From contig NC_040016.1 of assembly GCF_000972845.2 (NCBI RefSeq), positions 20,674,005-20,738,004 on the forward strand: a stretch of DNA of 64,000 nt. The letters are read 5' to 3'. A program made the translations under genes and the position numbers. The notes beneath the pieces were generated by a model. The model was not told the origin of the DNA. It did no database searches and saw only the letters and a program-made list of their open reading frames with translations. Source of the stretch: Larimichthys crocea (taxonomy: Eukaryota; Chordata; Actinopteri; Sciaenidae). Shown here in pieces: positions 39,210 through 52,400 of this stretch. Each line of letters begins with the position of its first letter. Positions within the stretch are counted from its first letter, which is position 1.

Positions 39210-39801
39210 CTTTAACACATAACCTAACGGAGAAATATCCCTCTCACAAACTTTGTCTTCTCTTTTTAAGCGTCCTTGACCAAGACACCGGAGCTCACTC
39301 ACTGTAAAGCTGGAGTTTCCGCTCGGTTGGCTGGATCTCTAGGGTTTACTCTGACAACACGTTGTGTTGCACCTCGACCCAAATTTATAGACCTGCCTTG
39401 AGGTGGAAACACGGAGGAATATCTTGTTTATAACATGACCGCTTACACTGTGTTATGACTATTTGTCATTATTTGCAGGAATTAGCGTTCCTCCTAATGC
39501 TCACAGTGAAGTTCAAATTGGATTCCTGAGATGCATTTGGACAAACGCACATCTCTACCTCGAGATATTTTCCATGAATTATGGTAATTTTTTTTATTTC
39601 TATTAAACATAAGGATATCTTCATGTGGCGCGCGGGGGGATTGGACTGTGTTTGTTTTTTAATGGAATTTAAATTGCATCGCAGAAATACATTTAAATGT
39701 AAACACGCTTTGGCCTAAATTATGTTCTCAATGCATATTTAGTATGAATTATGCTGTTAACCTTATTTGGTGTGAAGGATGTTTAATCTGGAGGGAGGCT
39801 G

Positions 39802-39803
<2 letters not shown>

Positions 39804-39843
<40 letters not shown>

Positions 39844-40003
39844 GTGTGCTATTTTGATTAGATGATAGTCCAGGGACTGAAACTGTCATTACCATCTGTT
39901 AGCAGAACACACAGAGTGTAGTCCTGATGTCCAAATGTGTGTGTGTGTGTGTGTGTGTTGCTTATCATGCTCAATGTGTCTCTTGGCATGCATGTGTTTG
40001 TCC

Positions 40004-40036
<33 letters not shown>

Positions 40037-40271
40037 CTCAGGTGCTGTCAGCCATGCATCGTGTCAGAGGAATAGCCCATGCCAACAACAGAGATGTGCA
40101 ATATTACACTCGCACATCTCCCAGAAGGCCTCTGTGTGCGCGGTGTGTGTTGCTAAATTTGTGCACGTGTGTTATTGTCCTTGATTTGTACATTTGCGAT
40201 CTCCGTTCACGTGTGGCGGGATCATCTGCGTGCAGTTTAATTTGTCTCTGGGTGTGTGTGTGTGTGTGTGT
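39804..40271 (+). repeat. cluster of (GT)n microsatellites
   Basis: GT runs at 39804-39849, 39936-39958, 40005-40034 and 40249-40271 within 470 bp. Frames giving alternating Cys-Val are translations of these runs. Confidence 0.95.
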
Positions 40272-40774
40272 GTCTGCGTAGCCTTTTCATTTGTGCATCC
40301 ATGCCGCGGTTGTTGTGTGTCCAAATTAATCTGCGCGTGTGTGTAATTGTGAGTTTCCCCCCGAGTTGCTAAGTGAAATCAGGGTTAATTAGTGTGTTGT
40401 TCAGCCAGGTGTGACCAGAGGAATCTGGAGAGAGACACTTCTTGTGTTACAGTGCCGACCCTGTGTGATGCCTGTCTCTTTGTCTGTGTGTGTGTGTGTG
40501 TATCCCGCGTTCTCATTCATGCATATTAATCTGTGACACGACACGGCTGGCCCGGCCAAACAGATGATGCCTTCCCTGCTGACAGACAGAGGGAAAAAAA
40601 AGATGTTTCATATTCATCAATGGAATAATACTCGACCAAAAGTAAAATGACTGGAGTGTATGATTCTGATACCGTAAGAAAAGTCGACACAGTCGACAAA
40701 TTCTACAGTGCTGACAGTAAAAGAACAATAGCACTGAGCAGCTGAATACCTTTTTGCGTGATGGATATTATACA

Positions 40775-41050
40775 GGTGCCTCACAGCAAGAAGGTTCCTG
40801 GTTCAAACCTCAGCTAGGGTCTTTCTGTGTGGAGTTTGCATGTTCCCCCCTTCTCACAGTCCAAAGACATGAACCATAACAGGTTAATTGGTGACTCTAA
40901 ATCATTTGTAGGTGTGAATGTGAGCGTGAATGGTTGGATAAAACTGGTCACTTGTCCAGGGTGTACGCTGTCTCTCGCCCTAAGTCAGATGGGTTAGGCT
41001 CCAGCCCCCTGCGACCCTGCAGAGGATAACGAACGAATGAATGAATGGAT
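40775..41050 (+). repeat. dispersed fish repeat (GTGCCTCACAGCAAGAAGG type)
   Basis: GTGCCTCACAGCAAGAAGGT, TGTGTGGAGTTTGCATGTTC, CAGTCCAAAGACATGAACC, TTAATTGGTGACTCTAAAT and TAGGCTCCAGCCCCCTGCGA occur in this order. That series is a very common interspersed repeat in fish genomes. I do not name the family. The copy is slightly shortened in the middle. Confidence 0.75.
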
Positions 41051-41712
41051 GCTATTGGCTGCTGCAAACAACATTATCTGGAAACCTTACTTTGTAAAAA
41101 AACAAACACTTTAATCTATAATGCTCAGTCAAAACATTTTAAAGAATCAAAAAATGGACGATGTGTCAAAATTAACATTAACATTAATTTTCTGTAATCC
41201 TTCATCATAGATGGAAGTCTATGAAACAGCAACCTTTACACACGCAACTAGCAATTAAAAGCTGAAAGATTACCACAGTTATCTTCAGTTGTTTTGAATT
41301 ATTCCGTCGTATTCTGCGTCGCCTTCGGCTAAAAGCTCGAGGTAGGTGTGTGTATATATATCACACCTCCACTCTAATCGTCCCGTCATTCCGTATCCTG
41401 CCCATATTCACACCTCCGCCTCGCTTCACACCTCCATTAAAGCTAACGCTGTGAATGCTAAAGAAAACGCACAGCGACAGCGGTTTCTTTTTAACACGAC
41501 GACGTCCTCCAACCTTTGCTTTTAAATGGACACGTCTTTGGATTAATGGCACCGGCGGATAAAAAAAAAAAAAACACTGGAATAAATGGAAGAGAATGAA
41601 TTATTTGCAAGTGTAAATGGAAATGAAAAAGGTGAAGTATAAAAAAACACACAGAGAGAAATACAGTAAAAGTTATTTTTGAGTTTGAGAAGTTTGTAAT
41701 AAGACATACAGC

Positions 41713-41931
41713 ACACACACACACACACACACACACGCATCAAACACACACTCAGTGTCCAGTTTGGTCGGACAATAAAGGATGTCCTTGAAGAACATGT
41801 CAGGGAAATGACACACACACACACACACACAGATGTTTTTCCCTGCTCCTGTGCGTTTCTCATTTGTATGACTCTTGTCGAACAGATGCAGTCAAAGCCC
41901 CAGGGCAACAAGGTCTCAACCATACCCCCGG

Positions 41932-41976
<45 letters not shown>

Positions 41977-42100
41977 AGAGAGTGAGCAAGCCTGCATGCT
42001 GACGTGTCTGTGTCTCAGGGGGTGATAAATGTAGGCTGCATTTGGGCTGTGTATCTGCATTCATGTGTGTTGTGTTGTGTATGGACATTTGTGCCTTAGC

Positions 42101-42134
<34 letters not shown>
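41713..42134 (+). repeat. cluster of (CA)n and (GT)n microsatellites
   Basis: CA runs at 41713-41735 and 41809-41831, then GT runs at 41933-41975 and 42104-42134. The opposite orientation of the CA and GT runs gives potential for long intramolecular pairing in a transcript. Confidence 0.95.
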
Positions 42135-42135
<1 letters not shown>

Positions 42136-44031
42136 CTGTCTGTCAGAGATAAGACTCAATGGGGTGTAGCAGAGATCCAGGAGAGCCACTGTCAGCCGGT
42201 GCCCTGTGGACACCGTGCAGAGAGTGTGTGTGTGGAATACTGCTCCATCTTTCTAAGTCTCCCCGGGTGGTCATAAAGCTGACTGTAGTCCAAGAATTAG
42301 ACCCAGCAGCGTCACCGCAGTGTGTGAGTATCTGTGTGTGTTTGTCCATAAAGCAGAGCTCGCTCCCAGCATCTTCTATGTGTCTTTTCCCTGATAGGGA
42401 AATCAATGGTGGAGTGGACAGATCAGTTCTGTGTGTTTGATGTGCGAAAGCCCGCTAACTCCCACGGGGTGCGAACACAAACACAACCTTCCAATTTATG
42501 ACCGCTTGAAAAGTGCGTTTGACATCCGAGCGAGGAGTTTTATTCTGAAATGAGATGTCAGATGTCGGGGAAACGTCAGGGTTAGCTTTGCAGCATAACA
42601 TTTCAAGAAATAATGCCACGTTCTTATCCTGGTAATTAAATAGGAGTCATTTTCACATCAGCTTTTAATGTGAAACGCGTGCGAGTGTTTGCGATCTGCA
42701 GGGAGCTTAACGGAGAACAAACGAAAAGAGGCAAGGTAGAAATAATCTAAAGATATAAAGTCTATAAAGAGGGAGTTAACAGCACCAACAGGAACAGGGA
42801 ATTAAAGTAGAAGCACTTCAGAAAACTTTTTACTGATAAAATATTCTTGTAAAACCTGACAGAGATTTGGAATAAAGCCCATGCTCCCATCAGTGAATGC
42901 TACAGGGTTTTAATTAGGTACAAGAAATGAGTGTGTCACCTAAACTCAGGACATGAGGAGGCTGTAAAATGAGGGTGTATCATCTGAATGCCTGCACTTG
43001 TCTTTGCTATGCATTTCTGTTATTGCATTTTTATTTGGCAGCCTTTACGTCCACGATGAACTTCCCAAGGGACGGATTCTTGAGTCTCGAATATCGGCTA
43101 ACCTGCATGGTTCCCTTTGCATTTTGTGTCATTAAAAGCCTCCGTTTATGAATGTACCGTATTCTTCTCGGAGAAGCATGAGGATTGTGAAAGTTAGTAA
43201 AAGTTAGTGCGGCGCGGATGGCAGTGAAGTTGATTCGGTGAGACACGCTGTACTCGACTTGGAGCGGTATCGACAAAAAATTGATGACACGGAATGATGA
43301 AATATCCACGAGATGAGACGAAGAAAAGATTTGCTCCCCCGGGGAGAAAGAAAACTCAAAAGATCCACAAACTGCATTTTATGTGAAAAGTTGTGCAAGT
43401 TTGTTTATCTGCCTACATCGGGGAGAGTGTGTGTGTGTGTGTGAAGAGAAGGAACATACACTCATACAGTATACACTCCTCCTGCCTCTTTAACCAGGTC
43501 CTTAGGGCTTGCCCTAGGGTGTGTGTATGTGTGTGTGTGTGTGTTGTGTTGTGTACGCTGGGTGGCGAGTCCGTGTAAGTTGCTTTTTTTCATGTGCATG
43601 GGTCTATGCGAGCGTGTTCATCTGCGAGTGTGAGTGTCAGAGAAAGTGGATACTTCACAGGGAATTCCTGAGGAGGCGTATAAGTAATGCATGAACAGGT
43701 AGGTGAGTGGAAGAAGAGGAGGAGGACTGGAGGTGAGTAAAGGAATGAAAGAGACAGAGAAGAAGTAGAAGTAGAGAGAGGGAACGGATCAGAGCAGGAG
43801 GAGGCTGAGGAGGTGGAAAGTTGAAGCCGATGCTGGGGGGCCTGAGATGAGACGTAACGAGACGTAACTAAACATATATAACAGGAGAAGTTATAGAGCA
43901 AGAAGTAAAACTCTGACAGCTGTGGTTGAATTTTACCGTAATAAATACGGTTTATCTTTGTAATATTGCAGTAAAAGGATATCAGTGCTGTTGATGTCAC
44001 CTTATTCTAAAATGTCTGTAGATTTTATGGT

Positions 44032-44678
44032 GGAAAAAACTGCCAAACCATGACAGTAAAAGTCCGTAAAATATGTCTTTAAATGTTGCGGTGTTTTACC
44101 GTACAATTCACAGTCTCTAATATAAAATACTGCTTTATTCTGTATAAATTCCCTTAAAATGGCGTATAAATAAAGGTTTTGCTATAGAATATGAGCAACA
44201 GTGAAAATGTTTTTTACAGTAAAGAATTTTACCAAAATAAATATGGTGTAACCTTTTCTAATATTAGGGTAAAAAGATATTAGTACTGTTGATTTTATAT
44301 ATACAGTTGGTGTTTATTATTTTTAGTTTATTGTCAGTCCCACCAGGATTTCACGTTTTTTCTTCAAATCAAAATGATTTTGCGGCGGCATTTTCTCATT
44401 TTTTGCGAAAAAATGTAGCCCCCTTTTTTGTTGTTTACTTTTAAACCGCATCAAAAAGTCTAAACAGGTTTAATAAGACAAAATAATTGTGCGACAGTAG
44501 GAAATATGAGGCATATTGCTGATTACACGGTAATCCACGCGATCGCAAACTCGCAAAAAACTGGAGGGACTGTATTGTGTGTATACAGTGTTTTACCGTG
44601 TTATACTGTTTACAGTCGAATCTGCAGGCATATTTTACGGCTTTTTACTGTAATGGTTTGGCAGACATTTTTTACAGT
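44032..44678. mobile_element. inverted-repeat element with TTTACNGTAA-type arms
   Basis: The left arm (44032-44080, with CTGCCAAACCATGACAGTAA) matches the reverse complement of the right arm (about 44625-44678, with TTACTGTAATGGTTTGGCAG). The interior is rich in short TTTACCGTAA-like motifs. A related direct duplicate of about 70 bp occurs at 43929-44000 and 44224-44297. It is interrupted by a second small element at 44335-44572. Family not assigned. Confidence 0.65.
44335..44572. mobile_element. small hAT-like MITE nested in another repeat, 238 bp
   Basis: Ends CAGTCCCACCAGGATTTCACG and CTGGAGGGACTG are inverted at 11 of 12 terminal positions. TATTGT directly abuts both ends (44329-44334 and 44573-44578), shorter than the usual 8-bp hAT duplication. 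It is inserted in the inverted-repeat element 44032-44678 and so is younger than it. Confidence 0.65.
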
Positions 44679-45649
44679 GTGGAACCTTCACTGTTAGAAA
44701 ACAGAGAGGAGCCTGACAGGTTCAATCCCATCAGCCATTTCTGTCATCGCACCATCTTGTTGCAGCGTCTCACGTGTGGATGAGAGCAGCTGGATGCCAG
44801 AGAAAGCCAAACTGAGTGAGGAGGGGCGACGTCCACTACGAGCGTCCTGCTGTTCGGCTCCTGTGAAGCCGACAGATTCGAGACCGATTCTCGTTTCATT
44901 AAAAACCGTTGGAGAACAGTTTTTTGTGACACTAAGAGGATCAGCGTCTCTGGCTTTTTTTTTTTTCTTCCGTCTGCCGTCCCTACATTCCCCTCAGCGT
45001 CTCCCACCTTCTCTGTCTGTGGTTATGTTTCAGAGTTCAGGCTCTGTGTGGGATGTTTTTATCCTCAGCAGCTTACAGCGAGCGAGCAGGTAGAAGTTTA
45101 CTGTCATGTTCACGGACACTTTGACAGAACCGACGTGGTTACGTGACACAATCCCACAAAATGTCAAAATAGGCTTAAAATCTAAAGGCTGAGTGTTGCA
45201 CTCCCTGTAACCAGGTCAGGTCGCCACGTCAAGGTGAGGAAACTTAAGTTCTGCATAAGCTGCTTTGCCGTCTTAGTTTGAGGAGTTTAGAAAACACTGA
45301 ACATTAATAACAAGACCGTAAAAAAATATGTCATAAATACCGTAGCAGCTGTTAAAATCAGTCCACATATAGAGGACATCAGGGTGGATGGATGGGTGAA
45401 ACTTCTGATGTTCGTGTGAATCTAAAAGTCACCGAGCTTTATTTTGAAAGTCTATCCCCCCATCCCACTGATCTAATATTTGGCAGATTTAAAAGTGGAA
45501 GGCTCGAGAGTTGAAATAACTGGAGTAAGTTGAAGTTGACCGTGTCTGCACAGCTTCCATGATAAAACACGCCGTCTGCTTTTGTTTGAGGAAGCAGAGA
45601 CTCATGGGAGTTTTTTTTTTTTTTTGGGTGTTTAGAAGTGTGAGTGCAC

Positions 45650-45651
<2 letters not shown>

Positions 45652-45687
<36 letters not shown>

Positions 45688-45696
45688 GTGTGTGCA

Positions 45697-45741
<45 letters not shown>

Positions 45742-45841
45742 CATGAACGTGTGTTAGAAATATGGTCATCTGTGATTTCATGTATTTTTCTGTGTGTCTG
45801 CGTCTGTTGTGTTTGTCTGCTCAGGAGTGTGTGTGTGTGTG

Positions 45842-45879
<38 letters not shown>

Positions 45880-46233
45880 GAGGTAGCAGGTGTCCGCCAC
45901 AATGAGTTTGCTGTGAGGAGTGGGAAATCAGATTTCATTTTCCGTGATTCTCGGCTTTCCCTCAAGTATAAAATACACTGTATTTGCCCTCCATTTCATG
46001 CTCAGCTCTTTCTTTCTTTCTTTCTTTCTTCCTTTCTTTCTTTCTTTCTTTTTTTCTTCCCTCTCTCTCCCGTCTATCCTCTGTGATGTGTCGTCGTGCT
46101 GTGGATCTTTTGATTAAAGTATTCTTTGTGACCAGGCAGAGAAGAATGTTCCCTCTGTGTGTACAAGTGCTGGATTCATTATACCAAGTAACAGGCCTGA
46201 GGGGAGTATGGAGTGTGTTACTCACAGGTGTAT

Positions 46234-46273
<40 letters not shown>
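45652..46273 (+). repeat. cluster of (GT)n, (TTTC)n and (CA)n microsatellites
   Basis: GT runs at 45652-45740 (two blocks around a TGCACA core) and 45827-45876, (TTTC)n at 46008-46057 and (CA)n at 46235-46273. Long open frames here are repeat translations. Confidence 0.95.
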
Positions 46274-46276
<3 letters not shown>

Positions 46277-48311
46277 CTGAAAGCACTCAATCCCCAGGAA
46301 ATGCGTGTCTATAAGTCAGGAGCAGTTTTGAGCTGATGAATAACAGAAAGAAAGGAAGGACTGTAATAAGTCTCGCTCAGATCAGGTCATGTGACCGACT
46401 CCACACATGGGACGAGGGCTAATTAGCTGCCGATGCGACGCACCTGGTGAGAGAGCGCCCGTTTAAATTTGTGCGTCACAGAAACAGTCCTGCAGATTCG
46501 TTTTCACCGGCACGTTCTCACCTGTAAGTACGTCTCTGGTGTCTTTTCTTAAAGGTCCCGTAGTGTAATCCTTCGCTGTGTGCTGAGATTGGGCATAAAG
46601 AGCAAAAAGAGTCTCTGAAGGGAGTTGGGTGTGGTTGAATGGATGTGGTGGTTGGGTGGTTCAAACACGGTACTTTCACCCAGGAGAATTTCTTCTGTGT
46701 AGTGACACAACATTGATGAATCCTCGTGCAAACATGTTACTGTAAGTCGGCGACCTGTGTCCTAAACCTAACCAAGTCGTCTTATTGCCTTATCGTCTTA
46801 TTAAGACATATTGTTGCCATGACGACAATGGCTATCTCAAAACGCTTAAAATGTGAGATATTTCTGAGCGAGCTTTATTTTGAAAGTCAAAGTGGACCAC
46901 AGAGCTCCGCACGTGCCAAACTGAAGCTAGAGGCGTGTGGAGAAAGTTTAAGTCAGTTTGAGCTGGGAGTGAGAATGTGTTTCTAGGAGACGACGCGGAT
47001 GATGCAAGGCCAAGTCAGCGGGTCGCTCGTGTAGCGAGTCAGACCTTTTCGCCTCAGGTAGAGCGGGTTGACCAGGGTGAACCGGGAACATCCTCGTATT
47101 AAATTTGCAGCATGCAGGTCCAGGCTGTCAGGTCACAGTCATGATGGATGGATGGATTGTAAACACACACAGGAAAGTTTCATATGCCAAACAAACGGTT
47201 CTATTAAAAATCAGTTCGTTATACGAATGAAATGCATAGATGACACATTACAGCGATGATCTCCTAATTTTTGAAGTTTAAAACATCAAAATCAGCTGTT
47301 TTGTTCTGAACTGTTGCTTTTTCTAAAAACATTTCGTCAGGTTTACTTCCACATGGCCGGAGTCAGTTTCCAAAGTCTGAAGCTGAAAGTTTCCTGCCTG
47401 TTTATGAGTAGAAGATTTGGTATCTCTGCAGTATGATTGGTTAAAATTAGAGGTTACAGGTGCCGTCAACCAAAATAATAGTAGGCTGGAAACTGATTTC
47501 TTTCTTTTTTTTAAACATTTCTGCAGAAGCAAATTGCAATAAAACATATCCAACATAAATGACCTCCACTTAAACAGATAGCATGTGGTGGTTATCATTA
47601 ATACTTGATGAGCCGGATTGATCAGAGCTGGATTGCACTGATCTATGTGTCTGTGTGCTGATGTGTGTGTTTTCCCTGAGATGAATTGCTGAGTTCAAGG
47701 AGCTGTGAAATAGACCTTGAATGCATCACTGATAAGACGACAACATACAGGAAAAAAAATGCAGAGAAGAATAGAAACCAAGGCTGCTCCCAGCATGTTT
47801 AAAACGAAGAACAACATTATAATAAAGAGTTCTTAATTAACAGAAAAAAGCAGCAATTTCAGGCTGCGTACTGAGACATAAGAGAGGAACACTTGATTTG
47901 ATTAAATGATAATTGCGTTCATTAAAACAGAGTCAGATCAAACTATCAGATATAAAACATAAGTGTAAGAAGCAGGTATTATACTTTAAGTAAGAGAAAT
48001 CTATATTTTCTTCAGGTTACAATGACTTTTCAAAGCAGAGAATTTGTGAAATCAGATTTCCATCCAGCACATAAAAACAGCAGTACACAAAGAAGAGGAG
48101 AAATCTCTCTCCCTCTCACTTTCTCTCTCTCTCTTATCACCACGGCCATCATCGCTCTCTCCGGCCGCCGTCGAAAACGGGAGGAAAACAGATTTTTGCC
48201 AGAGCAATTGTCATTTATGGTGCAACTGATTTTTCCATCTTTTCCGCCACCTGGGTGATATCTTTTCTCTCCTCTCTGGTGAGCCGAGTCCTCCTTTATC
48301 TGTCGCTCTGT

Positions 48312-48313
<2 letters not shown>

Positions 48314-48387
<74 letters not shown>
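48314..48387 (+). repeat. (CA)n microsatellite, longest in the window
   Basis: An uninterrupted CA run of about 74 bp, the longest pure dinucleotide run here apart from compound arrays. Confidence 0.95.
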
Positions 48388-48389
<2 letters not shown>

Positions 48390-49299
48390 TACACACACTT
48401 TTCACTTTCTCTATCTTTGAATCTCTCTCACTTTCTCTCTGAGCTCTCGCTAAGACTCGACAGCACTTTTGGATTTGCCACAGACAGACATGTCGACAGA
48501 AATACACACCGGCAAACACACACGCGCGCACACACACACACTATAAGGCATGTTATAAACCGGCAGGCGATAAAAAACTAATATTACCAACAGCACAACT
48601 ATTACTCCTAAATCTTCGCTCCATCCCTCCTTTTTTTTCTTTAATTCTTTTTCTTCCTTTGCTTTTTTACCTTCTTGTACAACTGTGTGTGTGTTTGTGT
48701 GTGTTACACTGGCTGTCAGGAGAAGCAGACGGTGTAATAAAGTGAGAACTGTTCAGACTGGACGGATTTGATAACAGCCACTATGGATTCGTTTCTCTCT
48801 CTCCCCATTTAACTTTAGTTTGGTCATCTTAAACAACCACCTCACTAGTTTATCTCCTCTTTCTCTCTCTCTCTCTCTCTCCCTTGCCTTTCTTCAGTAC
48901 ATCTATGGAAGAATTATCCTATCTTTATTCAAGAGCGCACATTTTCACTTTAAGAACATGATTTCTCCTTCTCATACTCAGATTTCTGCTGCCTACTTTC
49001 AAAATGTGTGCTCTGACTCAAAACATCACATGCTTGTGCTCACATTTCTTCTGCTTGGACACAAACATTTCGCTCGCACTTAAATATGTCCTGTGCACGC
49101 TCAGATCTAATGTGCTCGTGCTCAGATCTAATGTGCTCTATTGTACTCTATGTTCTCCTCTATGATTAAGGAAAAAGATTCCTGTAACTCATTACAGAGA
49201 TCAGTTCGTATCAGAGTAAAGACAGCTCAGTCCAAAATTTAGAAGTTTTGTGGTGTGCTGGACTAGTGAAGGTATTGGCCATGGACCACAACATCTTCC

Positions 49300-49425
49300 A
49301 CCTCTATCTGCAATCCAATGAAGGCATAAAAGGTCAAAATGCAGTTAAAACAAACAAGAAAACAATGGTTACGGTGTACCACAGGGATCTATTGTGGGCC
49401 CTGTGCTGTTGTACTTTTATAAATA
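49300..49425 (+). pseudogene. LINE reverse transcriptase scrap
   Basis: Around 49369-49415 one frame reads GVPQGSIVGPVLLYFYK and then a stop. GVPQGS-x-GP is a conserved motif of LINE reverse transcriptases. Just upstream, CAATGAAGGCATAAAAGGTC resembles the tail of the SINE at 14896-15090. No further reverse transcriptase motifs are legible, so this is a dead fragment, and the match could be partly fortuitous. Confidence 0.45.
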
Positions 49426-52400
49426 AATAGATATTATCAGACTGATTGCCAAATCTAAATTCATGCACATGACAATGTCCTTTTAGTCAACACAGCACTG
49501 AGTAAATTCTTCCTGTCAGAAACTGTAAATAAAACACATTTTGACGGGGTCAGATAATGCACATATCTTGGTAAAATGGTTAAATTAAACATGTCTATTG
49601 GTAAAATGTGTATCTCTCTGGTGTGGATTATTATATTGTCATATAATGGAAACACGTTGCTGCCTCTGCTCTGAGGATAGATTGTGTTCACCAGTCCAAT
49701 TACTATAGTCACCACTGCATCATATATGATAATGCAATTTGGGCTTTCCTGTCTGGCGTACATAATGACTTTTTTTATATTTAATCTGCAATACAAAGCC
49801 GTTGTTGGAAAATTACCATTTTATAATTCTAGTCCATACTTAACCTGCTACAGATATTAACTGATGAACTGATGAACGAGTACTCAACTCAAGTTTAAAT
49901 GCAGATTTTTAAAAATTATTATTATTGGCCTGAAGAACGCTCTTAAACAATCAGACAACACATCAACAGGCGTATCTGTAGCTCCTCAACAATAACTTTC
50001 TAGTTAGTATCAGCAGTTTTTCGAGTTCGAGCATTACATTACACTCCTAGTCGATGTGTTTTGTTCAGCTCAGCTGAGGTAGCAGTTCTGTTGTGAAAGT
50101 TTCAAATTCCTCCTAAAATGAAGCTCAGCTGTTTGTAGCCTCCAAATCTTCAGTGTTTTCATCACAACTGCAGAGGAGAAGCAGATGTCTGTTGTTGCTG
50201 CTCCATGTTGAGAACAAAAAAAAGATTTTATTTCCTTTATCTTCATCACACTGGCTTCTTACTCATCATTCAGACTGATCATTTCCCATAATTTCACCAG
50301 ACTGAGTCACACAAACAAAATGATTCATGCAACCAAACAAAAGTTTACACGGTTTACTTTTCCTCGGTACGTCACACCAGAAGTATTGCACGCAAGATAA
50401 GACTTATTCTCTGTAATCCTTTATATTCCAGACACACACATTGTGTCCCATCTTCAAACGGCATGCTGGAATCGTAACACAGTGCAGTAAAAACTAGATC
50501 CATATACTTGGTTCCCTCCGGGTGTAGTAACACGGGTCACTTTTGAGTGCATGATGCGTCTTCCGACAACAAGGCCCCAAGATACGCAAGATAAAACCTT
50601 TTTATGGGACCAGGGCTGCTCCTCGCATATATCCACACCGATGCACACACACACAGAAGTATTTATTGGCCCACAGTTACAATGCTGTACTCCTGCTGTA
50701 TCGCACTTTAAAACTTCATGAGCCCTGCTTGTCTTTACCACAGTGCGAGTGTCTGCAGAGACAAAGCGGTGTCCTGTAGGGAGGAGCGCTCACACCCATG
50801 CAAACTCTTTTTGTTTAAACATCCAATGAACAGTTTTGATTCCCCTCGAGGTGTGGGAGTGTGTTATTTTACTGCCACCATAACTTCTAATTAGTGGCAA
50901 AAATACAGCCTGTGTTGATTTGTTAAATAATTCCCTAAAATCATTTTCTGAATTTGTTTTTGCATCTGACAAAAGGCTAAAAAAAAAGAGGTACACTTCT
51001 CTTTTGTCTTTAGAATAAATTTCAAATGATGTTTCCTCGAGGTGATGTGCAGTGCAGAATGTTTGTGTGTGTGGATCATGACACAGAAACTGTAGGTGTG
51101 TCATCTACCTGTTCAAGATCAACTGAATCATATCTGGTTTAGTTATTTTTGGTGTGTATGTCCAACATGTATCTTGAGTTATTCAGGACACCGCAGACAC
51201 TTTTTCTGCAGGAATGACCTAACACCACGACACGGGGACAGCATTTCATTTCAGAAAAAAATCCCGTGTGCGACGGGGTTTTCAAATAAATGATTAAACG
51301 ACGCTTTAAACCGAACTGTGCAAATTCCTTTAGAGTTAACTGATAGCACAGCATGAAGCAGATGACCTGTTACTAAGGCGACCTGCCTCCTAACATACTG
51401 TATAATCATTTTTCAGGGTGCTGGCTGTACTATTAAAGAACTTTTGGGCTCTGAGCTCATCCTTCCCCCTCTCTTCTCGCTCCATGTTTGCTTCTCTTCT
51501 TCCTCTTTTCCCCTTCTCCATCCTCATTCCTCCTCCATCTTTTCCACCACCCACGGCTCGCAGCCCTCCTTCCCAAACAGCCTTCGCTCTTCCTTCTTCT
51601 TCCTCCTCTCACACATCATTAGCATCACTGTATGGTGGCCAACTGTAGTTGATTAGCAATTAGAGTGTGTCCATACTGTTTCTGTATCCATGTCGGAGCC
51701 GTGTATGTGTGTGTGTTTCTCTGTGCTCTTTAAAACACGTCCTTCAGTTTAAAACGTGCAAGCACAGGCTTCATTCACACACACATACAAAAGGCACAAG
51801 TACGTGCATCTACTTCGAATCAACAAATGCGTGCATCTGTGTTTTCGTGCACGTCTGCGCGCTCTCCGCATGTCATCGCGGGCGCCAGGTTGTGTGTCGC
51901 CGGGTGGCCTCTGTAACTCTCCGCTGTAAACGAGCTGGCAGAGGGTGGGATGAAGGGACGTCGGGAGGGGAAACAGACGGAGGGAGGGAGTGATTGAACG
52001 ATCTCGCTCTTTCTTCCCGCGGAGTAACATCAGGAGAAGTTGTTGAATATAAATGACGTTAATGAAGAGTAGAGTCTGTTAAAGCAGTTGTAAAATACAG
52101 CTAACAGGTCGCCGTTAAAGGAAGGAGTCAGTGTGTTTTTTTTACTTGTTTATTAAATCTACCTTTCTTCTAAACAAGCGAAGGAAATTGCAACATGATG
52201 AGACCATTTTGGCGGCTTCCAGTGAGTCAGCTTTAAAAAAATGTCCTGGAAAAAGTGAAGTGTTTGTGCTTTTATTAAGACGCGCATGAAACCATTTAGC
52301 AAATGTAACACACAGAGAATGGAACAGCGACAGCACATTTAAGTAAAAACGAAGCCTCGGCTGGCAAAATTGTTCCGTCTTTCAGGATAATGAGGATAAT

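Noticed and set aside
45489..46280. Long open frames rich in Cys-Val or Thr-His
   Set aside because: Translations of (GT)n/(CA)n and (TTTC)n runs without any unique domain.
48314..48387. Regular repeat as a CRISPR-like array
   Set aside because: It is a pure dinucleotide microsatellite in a vertebrate genome; no repeat/spacer structure exists anywhere in the window.
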